DNA of 64,000 nt from Gordonia mangrovi. Lineage in GTDB: Bacteria; Actinomycetota; Actinomycetes; Mycobacteriales; Mycobacteriaceae. The translations under genes were made by a program, and so were the position numbers. Below, piece by piece: positions 1-8,866 of the stretch (positions are counted from its first letter, which is position 1; every line of letters starts with the position of its first letter). The notes beneath the pieces are model-generated. The model was not told the origin of the DNA and did not search any database. It worked only from the letters and a program-made list of their open reading frames with translations. Where the stretch lies: the NCBI RefSeq assembly GCF_024734075.1, contig NZ_CP102850.1, positions 4,278,001-4,342,000 on the forward strand, given 5' to 3'.

Positions 1-83
1 TCGTCGCGGGGCGCTACGACGTGCTCTGCGATCCACGCACCGCCGAGAAGGCGCGGGACATGCTCAGTCGGCTGTCCAACTAG
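1..83 (+). CDS. 3' end of an unidentified gene (partial)
   Basis: The window opens inside a + strand reading frame whose last 26 codons (from base 3) run to a TAG at 81-83. The visible tail ends in an Arg/Lys/Asp-rich helix-like stretch (ARDMLSRLSN). It is too short to place in a family. It lies 180 bp upstream of lpqY and is probably not in the same transcript, because a promoter can be read in between. Confidence 0.45.
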   Translation, partial: VAGRYDVLCDPRTAEKARDMLSRLSN

Positions 84-167
84 TGCCCCTCGCGGGACCG
101 TGGCTGCGATCGCGCCCGCGATCAGATCACGATTCCCCTACGTTCTGGGACGCCCTTACCGAATGTG

Positions 168-197
168 TTGCATGTCACGAAGTGTGACGGCTAACGT
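168..197 (+). promoter_or_regulatory. Candidate lpqY-sugABC promoter with an inverted repeat in the spacer
   Basis: TTGCAT (168-173) and TAACGT (192-197) are 18 bp apart and resemble a housekeeping -35/-10 pair. The spacer holds the inverted repeat GTCAC-N5-GTGAC (174-188), which is well placed for a repressor. The predicted RNA start near 204 gives a leader of about 60 nt with an AGGAGG ribosome site at 254-259. The rest of 84-263 shows nothing else. This is read by eye; the regulator is unknown. Confidence 0.4.
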
Positions 198-263
198 AAC
201 GCCTCAGACGCTGACCGGTGCGGCCTCGAAGTCTTGCACCGCGAACGACATCGAGGAGGCTGC

Positions 264-1748
264 GTGCGGTTCCGGGCTGGCAGTTCCGAATCCGGTCGAT
301 CCACAACGAATCCGAGACGACATCGCGGCCTGAGGCGAAAATTCGTGGTGGCTGCGGCTGCCCTGGCGACCGCGTTGCCCATCGTCACCGCCTGCGGATC
401 GGGCTATACGCCGCGGGTGATCAACATCTATCCACCGGCCGACGGCGCCGCGTTCATCGACCGGGTCGGGCAGCAGTGCTCGGCAGAATCCGACGGCGCG
501 TACACGATCGTCACCACGCCGTTGCCCAAATCGGCCGACGACCAGCGCTTGCAATTGGCGCGGCGGCTCGCCGGCAACGACCACGGTCTGGACCTGATGG
601 GCATGGACGTCGTATGGACGGCCGAGTTCGCCGACGCGGGCTGGATGGTCCCGGTGCCCGACGATCTCGCGGCCGAGGTCGAACGCGACACCCTGGGCGG
701 ACCGCTCGAGACCGCGATGTGGAAGACCGACGACGACGCCGAGAAGCGGCTCTACGGCATCCCCACCTGGACCAACACCCAGTTGCTCTGGTATCGCCCG
801 GACATCTTGCGCGAGTACCTGAACAAGACCCGTCCGCCGACCACATGGGACGAGATGCTGGCCGACACCCAGGAGGTGCTGGCGCAGGGCGGACCGAGCT
901 ACATCATGGTCCAGGGCCGCCAGTACGAGGGCCTGATGGTGTGGTTCAACTCGGTGCTCGCCAGTGCCGGTGGTGCAGTGGTGGATCCCGACGATCCGAG
1001 CAAGCAGACGCTCAACGACACCCCGGAGCACCGGGAGGCCACGCTGCGGGCCCTGCAGACGTTGAAGGCGGTGGCGACCGCGCCGGGCCACGATCCGTCG
1101 CTGACCAACTCCGACGAGTCGGCGGCGCGTCTCGGCATGGAGAGCGGCAACGCCCTCTACCAGGTCAACTGGCCATTCGTGTTCTCCTCCATGCGCAGCA
1201 ACGCGGCTGCCGGCGATGTGCCGTACTTCCCGGAGATGACCGAGTTCGGCCCGATGTTCGCCGATCCGGACAATCCGCCGGCGGACAGCGAGTTGGCCCC
1301 GGTCAATCGGGTCGTGCGGACGAAGTTCAACTTCGCGCCCTATCCCGGTGTCAGTCCCGACATGCAGACCAAGACGACCCTCGGCGGTATCAACATCGCG
1401 GTGGCGAGTACGTCGCAGCAGCAGGATCTGGCCTTCGAGGCCGCGGCCTGCCTGACCAATCGCGATGCGCAGCGGGTGTATTCGATCGAGGGCGGTACGC
1501 CACCGACGATTGCGTCCATCTACGACGACCCGGATTTCCAGGCGGCGTACCCGATGGGCAACGACATCCGTGACCAACTCGGGGACGAGACCGCGGCGCT
1601 GCGGCCGGCATCGCCGGACTACCAGGCGATCTCGACTCTGGTCACCGCGACATTGAGTCCGGTCGGGGCGTGGGACCCCGAGACGATGGTCGACGAACTC
1701 GCCGACCAGGTCCAGCGCGCGATCGACGGGGAGGGGCTGATCCCATGA
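264..1748 (+). CDS. lpqY: Trehalose-type ABC importer, substrate-binding lipoprotein LpqY
   Basis: Extracellular sugar-binding lipoprotein (family 1 solute-binding protein) that delivers substrate to SugABC; in mycobacteria this system recycles trehalose released during mycolate transfer. The N-terminus has a basic segment with RRKF, then a hydrophobic stretch and a lipobox ending VTAC, with Cys44 as the lipidation site. RRKFVV also fits a Tat signal. The GTG at 264 is chosen because AGGAGG sits 4 nt upstream; a TTG at 234 would add ten residues. The length of 494 aa suits the family. The stop overlaps the sugA start by 4 nt, so the genes are co-translated. The substrate is inferred from synteny and homology, not shown. 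Confidence 0.88.
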   Translation: MRFRAGSSESGRSTTNPRRHRGLRRKFVVAAAALATALPIVTACGSGYTPRVINIYPPADGAAFIDRVGQQCSAESDGAYTIVTTPLPKSADDQRLQLARRLAGNDHGLDLMGMDVVWTAEFADAGWMVPVPDDLAAEVERDTLGGPLETAMWKTDDDAEKRLYGIPTWTNTQLLWYRPDILREYLNKTRPPTTWDEMLADTQEVLAQGGPSYIMVQGRQYEGLMVWFNSVLASAGGAVVDPDDPSKQTLNDTPEHREATLRALQTLKAVATAPGHDPSLTNSDESAARLGMESGNALYQVNWPFVFSSMRSNAAAGDVPYFPEMTEFGPMFADPDNPPADSELAPVNRVVRTKFNFAPYPGVSPDMQTKTTLGGINIAVASTSQQQDLAFEAAACLTNRDAQRVYSIEGGTPPTIASIYDDPDFQAAYPMGNDIRDQLGDETAALRPASPDYQAISTLVTATLSPVGAWDPETMVDELADQVQRAIDGEGLIP

Positions 1749-2902
1749 CCACGGGAGACAACGACGATCCACGGACCCGTCCGGGCCGTCACTCGATGCC
1801 CGACGACGGCGCGACCCCTCGGGAACCGTCGGTCCGACCACCCGAGGTGACCCACCGTCCGGGCGGTGACGCCCGATCGTCCGGAGCCTGGGTCCCGCCG
1901 GAATCCGGCGCGGCGGCAGGCAAAGCGCCCGAGTTCCCCGCGGCTGCGTCCACGGCCCCGCCGGGTGCGGTCGCGACCGCGACGCGTGCCCCGGCGCAAC
2001 CGTCGAGAAGCAAGAACGCGATCAGCGAAGGCAAATCCGCAGAACGCCGACTGGCGTTCTGGTTGGTGGCTCCCGCCGCGCTGATGATGTTGCTGGTGAC
2101 CGGATACCCGATCGCCTACGCATTCTGGTTGTCGCTGAACAAGATGAGCCTGTCGGCTCCGGGCCAACGAGAGTTCGTGTGGTTCAGCAACTACGCGACG
2201 GTGCTCAGCTCGGAATACTGGTGGATATCGTTCTTCGTGACGCTGGGCATCACGATCGTGTCGGTGGCCATCGAACTGGTACTCGGTATGGCGATCGCAC
2301 TTGTCATGCACCGCACCCTTTTCGGCCGCGGCACGATTCGTACCGTGGTCCTGATCCCGTACGGGATCGTCACGGTCGCGGCGGCTTTCTCGTGGTACTA
2401 CGCGTGGACCCCGGAGACCGGCTACCTCGCCAACCTGTTGCCCGACGGCAGTGCGCCGCTGACCGAACAATGGCCGTCGCTGGCCATCATCGTGCTGGCC
2501 GAGGTGTGGAAGACCACCCCGTTCATGGCGCTGCTGCTGCTGGCCGGTCTGGCGCTGGTACCCGATGACCTGCTCAAGGCAGCCCAGGTCGACGGAGCCG
2601 GAGCCTGGACCCGCCTGTGGCGCATCATCATCCCGTTGATGAAGCCGGCCATCCTGGTGGCCCTGCTGTTCCGCACACTCGATGCGTTCCGGATCTTTGA
2701 CAACATCTACGTGCTGACGCGAGGGTCCAACAACACATACTCGGTCTCGATGTTGGGCTATGACAACTTGTTCAAGGCGTTCAACCTCGGCATAGGCTCG
2801 GCGATCAGCATCCTGATCTTCCTCTGCGTCGCCATCATCGCGTTCATCTTCGTCAAGGGCTTCGGCACCGCCGCGCCCGGCTCCGAGACCGAGGGGAGGT
2901 AG
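1745..2902 (+). CDS. sugA: Trehalose-type ABC importer, permease SugA
   Basis: Inner-membrane permease of the MalF/UgpA type. About six membrane segments start near residue 101, and the EAA-type loop that docks the ATPase is visible as [19 protein letters not shown]. Unusually, the first 100 residues are a Pro/Thr/Ala/Arg-rich, apparently disordered cytoplasmic tail before the first helix. The ATG at 1745 overlaps the lpqY stop (ATGA) and has GGGGAGGGG 8 nt upstream, so the long N-terminus is likely real. Partners are LpqY, SugB and SugC. Confidence 0.86.
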   Translation: MTTGDNDDPRTRPGRHSMPDDGATPREPSVRPPEVTHRPGGDARSSGAWVPPESGAAAGKAPEFPAAASTAPPGAVATATRAPAQPSRSKNAISEGKSAERRLAFWLVAPAALMMLLVTGYPIAYAFWLSLNKMSLSAPGQREFVWFSNYATVLSSEYWWISFFVTLGITIVSVAIELVLGMAIALVMHRTLFGRGTIRTVVLIPYGIVTVAAAFSWYYAWTPETGYLANLLPDGSAPLTEQWPSLAIIVLAEVWKTTPFMALLLLAGLALVPDDLLKAAQVDGAGAWTRLWRIIIPLMKPAILVALLFRTLDAFRIFDNIYVLTRGSNNTYSVSMLGYDNLFKAFNLGIGSAISILIFLCVAIIAFIFVKGFGTAAPGSETEGR

Positions 2903-2910
2903 GGCCGCAC

Positions 2911-3741
2911 ATGTCACAGACTGTGTCGAAACGGGTCTGGTGGACCATCGCGAACGTGCTGGTGGTGTTGTACGCCGTCATTCCATTGCTGTGGATCATC
3001 AGCCTGTCGTTCAAGCCGCCGGGCAGCATCAAGGACGGCAATTTCATCCCGCAGCAGTGGACCTGGGAGAACTACCAGGGGATCTTCGAGACGAGCGCGG
3101 TCACCAGCGCGCTGCGCAACTCCATCGGCATCGGCCTGATCACCACGCTGATCGCCGTGATCCTCGGGACCATGGCCGCCTATGCCGTGGCACGTCTGGA
3201 TTTCCCGGGTAAGCGACTGCTGATCGGCGCCGCGTTGCTGATCGCGATGTTCCCACAGATCTCGCTGGTCACCCCACTGTTCAACATCGAGCGCAGCATC
3301 GGCCTGTTCGACACCTGGCCCGGCCTGATCCTGCCCTACATCACCTTCGCGCTCCCGCTGGCGATCTACACGCTGTCGGCCTTCTTCCGGGAGATCCCCT
3401 GGGAGCTGGAGAAGGCGGCGAAGATGGACGGTGCCACTCCATTTCAGGCGTTCCGTAAGGTGATCGCACCGTTGGCCGCCCCAGGCGTGGTCACCGCCGC
3501 CATCCTGGTGTTCATCTTCGCCTGGAACGACCTGCTGCTGGCGCTGTCGCTGACGTCGACCGAGCGTGCGATCACCGCACCGGTCGCGATCGCGAACTTC
3601 ACCGGTGACTCACAGTTCGAGGAACCGACCGGATCGATCGCCGCGGCGGCGGTGGTCATCACGATCCCGATCATCATCTTCGTCCTGTTCTTCCAACGTC
3701 GAATCGTGGCCGGCCTGACCTCCGGCGCCGTGAAGGGATAA
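2911..3741 (+). CDS. sugB: Trehalose-type ABC importer, permease SugB
   Basis: Second permease of the importer (MalG/UgpE type, 276 aa, about six helices). The ATPase-docking loop is seen as [21 protein letters not shown], and the C-terminal [17 protein letters not shown] is the usual ending of MalG-type permeases. The ATG follows the sugA stop by 8 nt with GGAGG upstream. It forms the transmembrane heterodimer with SugA. Confidence 0.88.
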   Translation: MSQTVSKRVWWTIANVLVVLYAVIPLLWIISLSFKPPGSIKDGNFIPQQWTWENYQGIFETSAVTSALRNSIGIGLITTLIAVILGTMAAYAVARLDFPGKRLLIGAALLIAMFPQISLVTPLFNIERSIGLFDTWPGLILPYITFALPLAIYTLSAFFREIPWELEKAAKMDGATPFQAFRKVIAPLAAPGVVTAAILVFIFAWNDLLLALSLTSTERAITAPVAIANFTGDSQFEEPTGSIAAAAVVITIPIIIFVLFFQRRIVAGLTSGAVKG

Positions 3742-3744
3742 CCC

Positions 3745-4923
3745 ATGGCCGAGATCACCCTGGACAAGGTAACCAAGCAGTATCCCGACGGGTCGACGGC
3801 GGTCCACGGGGTCGACATCGACATCGCCGACGGCGAGTTCATCATCCTGGTCGGACCCTCCGGGTGTGGAAAGTCGACCACGCTCAACATGATCGCCGGG
3901 CTCGAGGACATCACCTCCGGAGAGCTGCGGATCGGCGGGGAGCGGGTCAACGAGCGCGCTCCCAAGGACCGCGACATCGCCATGGTGTTCCAGAGCTATG
4001 CGCTCTACCCCCACATGTCGGTGCGGGAGAACATCGCCTTCCCGCTCACCCTGGCCAAGATGAACAAGTCCGAGATCGCCGCCAAGGTCGACGAGGCCGC
4101 CAAGATCCTCGACCTCGGTCCCTACCTCGATCGCAAGCCGGCCAACCTCTCCGGCGGCCAGCGCCAGCGGGTGGCGATGGGACGTGCGATCGTCCGCTCG
4201 CCCAAGGTGTTCCTGATGGACGAGCCGTTGTCGAACCTCGACGCCAAGCTGCGCGTGCAGATGCGCACCGAGATCGCCCGCCTGCAGAACCGGCTGAACA
4301 CCACCACGATCTACGTGACCCACGATCAGACCGAGGCGATGACCCTCGGCGACCGGGTGGTGGTGCTGCGCGGTGGGCACGTGCAGCAGATCGGCACGCC
4401 CCAGGAGTTGTACAACGAACCGGCGAATCTGTTCGTCGCCGGATTCATCGGTTCGCCCGCGATGAACTTCCTGCCCGGACGGCTCGGCTCCGACGGGATC
4501 GAGACGCCGATCGGGTCGATCACCGTTCCCGATCATCAGCAGGTCGTCGCCAATGCCCAACGCGCGCAGAGCAACGGCGAGGTACTCATCGGTATCCGTC
4601 CCGAACACCTCGAGGACGCCGCTCTCGTGGAGACCTCGGCCCGCGAACACGGAGCGACGTTCACCGCAGCAGTCGACGTGATCGAGAACATGGGCTCGGA
4701 CAACTACGTCTACTTCTCGGTGGATACGCCCCACGCCACGAGTGACGCGCTCAGCGAGTTGTCCGCGGACGCGGGCGGCGTGGACATCGGCGGCGGACAG
4801 ATGATCGCGCGCGTGTCGCCGGAATCGTCGATCACTCGGGGCAGCAATGCCGAACTCTATTACGACACATCACGTGTCGCGGTGTTCGACCAGTCGTCGG
4901 GAGCCAATCTGCGTCTCGCATGA
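3745..4923 (+). CDS. sugC: Trehalose-type ABC importer, ATPase SugC
   Basis: Cytoplasmic ATPase that powers the importer (MalK/UgpC type, 392 aa). Motifs in order are Walker A GPSGCGKS (37-44), Q-loop [11 protein letters not shown], signature [10 protein letters not shown], Walker B VFLMDEP with catalytic Glu, D-loop SNLDAKLR and switch His in VTHDQ. A TOBE-type regulatory domain follows from about residue 240 (IGIRPEHLE). It starts 3 nt after sugB and ends the four-gene operon. The next genes are on the other strand. Confidence 0.9.
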   Translation: MAEITLDKVTKQYPDGSTAVHGVDIDIADGEFIILVGPSGCGKSTTLNMIAGLEDITSGELRIGGERVNERAPKDRDIAMVFQSYALYPHMSVRENIAFPLTLAKMNKSEIAAKVDEAAKILDLGPYLDRKPANLSGGQRQRVAMGRAIVRSPKVFLMDEPLSNLDAKLRVQMRTEIARLQNRLNTTTIYVTHDQTEAMTLGDRVVVLRGGHVQQIGTPQELYNEPANLFVAGFIGSPAMNFLPGRLGSDGIETPIGSITVPDHQQVVANAQRAQSNGEVLIGIRPEHLEDAALVETSAREHGATFTAAVDVIENMGSDNYVYFSVDTPHATSDALSELSADAGGVDIGGGQMIARVSPESSITRGSNAELYYDTSRVAVFDQSSGANLRLA

Positions 4924-4944
4924 CGAACCTCCGCACGGGTGCGC

Positions 4945-5802
4945 TCACCGTCGGCGTCGATGCCCCTGATCGTGCAGTCTGCGAATGATCTCATCATCCC
5001 AGATGTGCTTGCGCACCAAGCGATATCGTTCGCAGGAGAGCCACATGTAGAGTTCGGCGTCGCTGGTGAGGTCGGTACGGATCTCGGCGCGCCGCGCCAT
5101 GCGCACCACCGGAAGGAACTCCTCGCCGAACCACCGGCGTGCCACATCGGCCCGGCTGAGGTACTCGCCGAGTTCCTGGCTGAGGCGAAAACCCCACGCC
5201 TCCACGTTCTCCGCGAGTTCTGCGTAGTCGAACGGGTCAGCCAGCCGGATCGCGTCCGCCTGCGCCAGTGGCAGTGGCACCCGCGACAGGAACAGCCGCC
5301 GATGATCCTTGAGCAGCAGGTCGGAGGTGACATTGATGCCGTCCGGCGAGATGCGGGTGTGGATCTCGGTCACGTAGGCATCGATGGTGCGGAAGTGTCG
5401 TGCGATCGCGATGGACACCCGGTGGTGACCGTCCAGGACGAAATGCATCGAGCCCACCCGATACAGCTGCACCGGCGGCACCGACTCGCCGCGCCGCTGC
5501 GCAGCGGCCAGGCGCTGCCACCGCTCTCGTATCCGAGAGGAGGTCGGACGGAAATAGCGATCGAAATCCCGGGTGCGGTCCACGCTTCCGACGATCGTAT
5601 TCACCTCGACCTGCTGGAGACCGAGCGATGTCTCACCCACGCGGCCGAGTGCGGCGACGACCTCGTCGAACGGCAGAACGGTATTGACATCGGCCGGCTG
5701 CCGGGTGAACCACCCCAGCAGCCGCGACATCTCGGCCTGCCTGCGCATCCGGGTGAAGTCGTTCTCGGCGTCGGCGTCCGGGAACCCCGTGTCACGAGCC
5801 AT
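4945..5802 (-). CDS. ParB/sulfiredoxin-fold domain protein, role unknown
   Basis: 285 aa soluble protein with a ParB/Srx-like nucleotide-binding motif, FVLDGHHRVSIA (121-132), the same motif by which ParB-type proteins bind CTP. It lacks an obvious ParB helix-turn-helix and is not near parA or the origin, so it is not the chromosome-partition ParB. It is transcribed leftward, with its start overlapping the end of the phosphoesterase gene by 11 nt, so the two are coupled. The ATG at 5802 is the first in the conserved frame. Function is not known. Confidence 0.7.
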   Translation of the reverse strand: MARDTGFPDADAENDFTRMRRQAEMSRLLGWFTRQPADVNTVLPFDEVVAALGRVGETSLGLQQVEVNTIVGSVDRTRDFDRYFRPTSSRIRERWQRLAAAQRRGESVPPVQLYRVGSMHFVLDGHHRVSIAIARHFRTIDAYVTEIHTRISPDGINVTSDLLLKDHRRLFLSRVPLPLAQADAIRLADPFDYAELAENVEAWGFRLSQELGEYLSRADVARRWFGEEFLPVVRMARRAEIRTDLTSDAELYMWLSCERYRLVRKHIWDDEIIRRLHDQGHRRRR

Positions 5803-6466
5803 GACGCCGCCTCACCACCCGGAACTCCCGACTGTTCGGCTCGATGTCGAACTCGCAGTAGCCCACCACGTTCATGGAGATCGTGTCGTCGCCGATCATC
5901 TTGTCCGCCGGACGCATTCCATACGGATGGACATGCCCGTGCACGAGCAACGTGGGCCGCAACGACCGGACGAGACCGTGATAGCAGTCGAATCCGCGGT
6001 GGGGTGCGTCGTCCCCGTCGCCGACCCCACGCGCCGGACTGTGGGTCAGCAGGATGTCGGGTGCGGGTCGAGCACAGGTCAGCCGCCAGGAGCGGACGCG
6101 TTGGTGGACGTCGGTGTACTGGTTGGGTCCCGAATTGTAGCGTCGGCAGCCGCCGAGACCGCTGATCCGCAGACCGGCCACCGTCGCCGTTCGCCCGTCC
6201 ACGTTGATCGCCCCGCGGGGCCCGGGTTCGGCGGCCGGTAATCCCGCTCGGACCCAGCCGGCCCGAGCACGCCGATATCCCGACAGGTCACGATCGTGGT
6301 TGCCGGGTACGAACACGCAGGGCGCATCGCACAGTGTCGCGAGCACCTCGAGATACTCGAACGGCAGATCGCCGGCACCGAGGATGACGTCGGGACGGCC
6401 GTCGATACCCACGCCGAAGGTCAGCGAGTCCACGACCTCGTCGGCGACCGCCAGCACACGAACCAC
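5792..6466 (-). CDS. Calcineurin-like metallophosphoesterase
   Basis: 224 aa metal-dependent phosphoesterase. Visible motifs are GAGDLPFEYLE, VPGNHDRD, LLTHSPARG and LVHGHVHPYG, covering the usual metal ligands. The first motif is VLAVADEV rather than D-x-H, as in one actinobacterial subfamily. The start is set at the GTG at 6466, because TAACCT (6479-6474 on this strand) sits 7 nt upstream, which fits a leaderless transcript. Longer upstream frames have no support. It is co-transcribed with the ParB-like gene. The substrate is unknown. Confidence 0.75.
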   Translation of the reverse strand: MVRVLAVADEVVDSLTFGVGIDGRPDVILGAGDLPFEYLEVLATLCDAPCVFVPGNHDRDLSGYRRARAGWVRAGLPAAEPGPRGAINVDGRTATVAGLRISGLGGCRRYNSGPNQYTDVHQRVRSWRLTCARPAPDILLTHSPARGVGDGDDAPHRGFDCYHGLVRSLRPTLLVHGHVHPYGMRPADKMIGDDTISMNVVGYCEFDIEPNSREFRVVRRRHGS

Positions 6467-6514
6467 ACCTGTCAGGTTACGGGGCGGCTGGACCCGCCGA
6501 CTACGGTTGGAGCC
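6467..6514. promoter_or_regulatory. Divergent leaderless promoters of the phosphoesterase and SUFU genes
   Basis: These 48 bp separate two divergent genes. On the minus strand TAACCT (6479-6474) lies 7 nt before the GTG at 6466. On the plus strand TACGGT (6502-6507) lies 7 nt before the GTG at 6515. Both fit a -10 box whose RNA begins at the start codon. There is no clear Shine-Dalgarno for either gene. Confidence 0.45.
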
Positions 6515-7090
6515 GTGAGCGACGCAGTCACCGACCGGATCAGTGAGTTCCTCGCCGAGCAGATGTCCGCGCAGCCGCAGCGGGCGTCGGTCACCTTCCT
6601 CGGGGTGGAACCCGTCGAGGTGCTGCGGTTTGTGAGCGGCGACGACGTCGTCTTCGTGACCCTCGGGTGCGCCCGCCACCCGATGTCGGAGCCGACCGAC
6701 CTGCACGCCGACCCGGTGCGGGGGCCGCGTGCCGAACTCGTGGTGCGGTTGCACGTATCCGTGCCGTTGCCCGGCCTGCACAAGCGGATGGCGACCGTGG
6801 CCGCTGCACCGGCCGTCGAAGGCCTCATCCTGGCGCCCGACGCGCTGGTTGACCTGTCGGAACCGATCTGGGACGGTGCCGCCCCGACGGCGCTGCTGCT
6901 CGAGGCCGACGACCTCGGCGACTTGGCACTGCCGGAGCCGATGGACCCGGTCCGGTTCCTTCGTGCGGTCCCGATCACCGCCAACGAGGCGGCGTGGGTG
7001 CGACTCAAGGGCGCCGATGCCCTGCGGGAGGCGTGGCGCGAGGCGGGTATCGACGTGATGTCGCCGGAGCGCTCGGCGGCGCAGCTGTGA
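6515..7090 (+). CDS. Suppressor-of-fused (SUFU)-type domain protein
   Basis: 191 aa cytoplasmic protein resembling bacterial suppressor-of-fused domain proteins. Visible features are an N-terminal helix, a FLGVEPVEVLRF strand region, LGCARHPMS, a GPRAELVVRL segment and FLRAVPITANEA. Bacterial members have no settled role and often occur in toxin or immunity settings, but nothing toxin-like is seen here. The GTG at 6515 is chosen for the leaderless -10 box 7 nt upstream. It converges on corA with 33 bp between the stops. Confidence 0.65.
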   Translation: MSDAVTDRISEFLAEQMSAQPQRASVTFLGVEPVEVLRFVSGDDVVFVTLGCARHPMSEPTDLHADPVRGPRAELVVRLHVSVPLPGLHKRMATVAAAPAVEGLILAPDALVDLSEPIWDGAAPTALLLEADDLGDLALPEPMDPVRFLRAVPITANEAAWVRLKGADALREAWREAGIDVMSPERSAAQL

Positions 7091-7123
7091 GAGCGCCGCG
7101 GCCTACTGCGCCGGGCCGGACAT

Positions 7124-8206
7124 CTACAGCCAGTGGTGGCGGCGGAAGATCACCCACAGCGTGGAACATGTGATGAGCAGCCCGAGGATGACCGCCGGGT
7201 AGCCCCATCGTTCGTCGAGTTCCGGCATGTATTCGAAGTTCATGCCGTAGATCCCGGCGACCAGGGTCGGCACGGCGGCGATCGCCACCCACGACGAGAT
7301 CTTGCGCATGTCGGTGTTCTGCTGGATGCCGACCTTGGCCGCGGCGGCACCCAACAGTGAGGTGAGCACCTCGTCGTATTCGACGACGCGTTCGATGACC
7401 GTGGTGAGATGGTCGGCGACGTCGCGGAAGTGTCGGCGGATCTCTTTGGGGACCATCGGGTTGTCCGCGGTGAGTCGGGCCAGCGGTCCGGTCAGCGGGG
7501 TGACCGCGCGGCGCAGTTCCAAGACCTCGCGTTTGAGCAGGTAAACCGGGTCGATGTTGAGGGAGCGGTCGGGGCCGAAGACCGAACTCTCGATCGCGAC
7601 GATGTCGGTTTCCATCCGATCGGTGACCGCGAGATAGCTGTCCACGACCAGGTCGGAGATCGCGTGCATCACCGCCGTCGGACCCTGTGCGAGCCGTTTG
7701 GGCCGGGCCTCGAGACGCCGGCGCAACCCGGACAGATGAGTGTGGTCGCCGTGGCGGACGGTGATGACGAAGTCCGGGCCGACGAACATCATGATCTCGC
7801 CGGTCTCCACGACTTCACTGGCCTGGTCCATCGACTCGTGTTCGACGTACTTCACCGTACGCAACACCAGGAACTGCGTGTCGTCGTAGACCTCCAGCTT
7901 GGGGCGCTGGTGGGCGTTGACGGCGTCCTCCACGACCAGCTCGTGGAGCCCGAAGACCCGCCCGACATCTTCCATCTGTTCGTCGTCGGGGGAATGCAGG
8001 CCCAGCCACACGAATCCCTCGGCGTTCGACCGCACCTCGTGCAGCGCGTCACGATAGGACACCCGCCCGGGGCGGCGTTCACCGTTGACATAGACCGCGC
8101 AGTCGACCACCGCCCGGGCCGTGGGCACCGGGATCCGCGGCAGCGGCCTTTTGTCGCGGCGCGGCGTGACGAATCCGCCGGGCCGTCGATGCGGCATCGA
8201 GGGCAC
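7124..8206 (-). CDS. corA: CorA-family magnesium/cobalt transporter
   Basis: Divalent-cation channel of the inner membrane (360 aa), likely a Mg2+ uptake pentamer. It has the long cytoplasmic domain and two C-terminal membrane helices, with the signature YGMN followed by FEYMPELDERWGYP, and a basic C-terminus (FRRHHWL). The position next to marC and lpqZ matches M. tuberculosis Rv1239c. The start is the GTG at 8206, with TACCAT 7 nt upstream on the same strand, suggesting a leaderless message. Confidence 0.9.
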   Translation of the reverse strand: MPSMPHRRPGGFVTPRRDKRPLPRIPVPTARAVVDCAVYVNGERRPGRVSYRDALHEVRSNAEGFVWLGLHSPDDEQMEDVGRVFGLHELVVEDAVNAHQRPKLEVYDDTQFLVLRTVKYVEHESMDQASEVVETGEIMMFVGPDFVITVRHGDHTHLSGLRRRLEARPKRLAQGPTAVMHAISDLVVDSYLAVTDRMETDIVAIESSVFGPDRSLNIDPVYLLKREVLELRRAVTPLTGPLARLTADNPMVPKEIRRHFRDVADHLTTVIERVVEYDEVLTSLLGAAAAKVGIQQNTDMRKISSWVAIAAVPTLVAGIYGMNFEYMPELDERWGYPAVILGLLITCSTLWVIFRRHHWL

Positions 8207-8235
8207 GTGGTGGATGGTACTCGTAGGATCACCGG
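8207..8235. promoter_or_regulatory. Compact divergent leaderless promoters of corA and marC
   Basis: Only 29 bp separate the two divergent start codons. TACCAT (8219-8214, minus strand) is 7 nt before the corA GTG, and TAGGAT (8224-8229, plus strand) is 6 nt before the marC GTG. The two -10 boxes are 4 bp apart, so each -35 region must lie over the other gene. The two promoters should therefore exclude each other. Confidence 0.45.
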
Positions 8236-8856
8236 GTGCCCTTTGACGTGACCGTCTACACCACTACCCTGATCACCTTGGTCGTGATCATGGACCCGCC
8301 CGGCCAGGTGCCGGTGTTCCTCAGCCTGGTGGGGCACCGATCGGCCGAATACCGACATCGCGCCGCATGGCAGGCCCCGTTGGTCAGCCTGCTGGTGATC
8401 AGTGTGTTCGCGCTCGGCGGCAAGGCCATCCTGAACTATCTGCACATCGGTATCCCCGCCCTGCAGGGCGCTGGCGGCCTGTTGTTGCTGCTGGTGGCGC
8501 TGCAGTTGCTGACCGGACTGGGGGCGGCGAACAGACCCGAGGCCAGTGACGACGTCAACGTGGCGCTGGTACCGCTCGGTACGCCGTTGCTGGCCGGCCC
8601 CGGTGCCATCGCCGCGGTCATCGTGGCCGTGAGCGCCGAAGCGGGTAACGCCGGCGGCTATGTGGCGATCGCCGCAGCCATCGTCAGCGTTCATCTCATC
8701 GTGATGATCGTGCTGCGCTTCTCGACGGTCCTGATCCGAGTGCTCGGCATCGGCGGTATCACCTTGTTGGCGAAGATCGCCGGTCTGCTGCTCGCGGCCA
8801 TCGCCGTGCAACTGATCGCCGACTCCGTCGCGGGCTTCATCGCCACGGGCGGCTAA
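8236..8856 (+). CDS. MarC-family integral membrane protein
   Basis: 206 aa membrane protein with about six helices, starting MDPPGQVPVF near residue 17, which is the MarC/UPF0056 signature (DP-x-G-x-x-P). Further family features are the GGLLLLLVALQLL helix, LVPLGTPLLAGPGAI and the last helix rich in Leu/Ala. Despite the name, MarC proteins do not have an established role in multidrug resistance. The start is the GTG at 8236, 6 nt after TAGGAT. Confidence 0.85.
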   Translation: MPFDVTVYTTTLITLVVIMDPPGQVPVFLSLVGHRSAEYRHRAAWQAPLVSLLVISVFALGGKAILNYLHIGIPALQGAGGLLLLLVALQLLTGLGAANRPEASDDVNVALVPLGTPLLAGPGAIAAVIVAVSAEAGNAGGYVAIAAAIVSVHLIVMIVLRFSTVLIRVLGIGGITLLAKIAGLLLAAIAVQLIADSVAGFIATGG

Positions 8857-8866
8857 CGTGGGGCGC

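Noticed and set aside
4945..5802. Chromosome-partition ParB
   Set aside because: It lacks the ParB DNA-binding helices, parA and parS sites; only the nucleotide-binding motif is shared.
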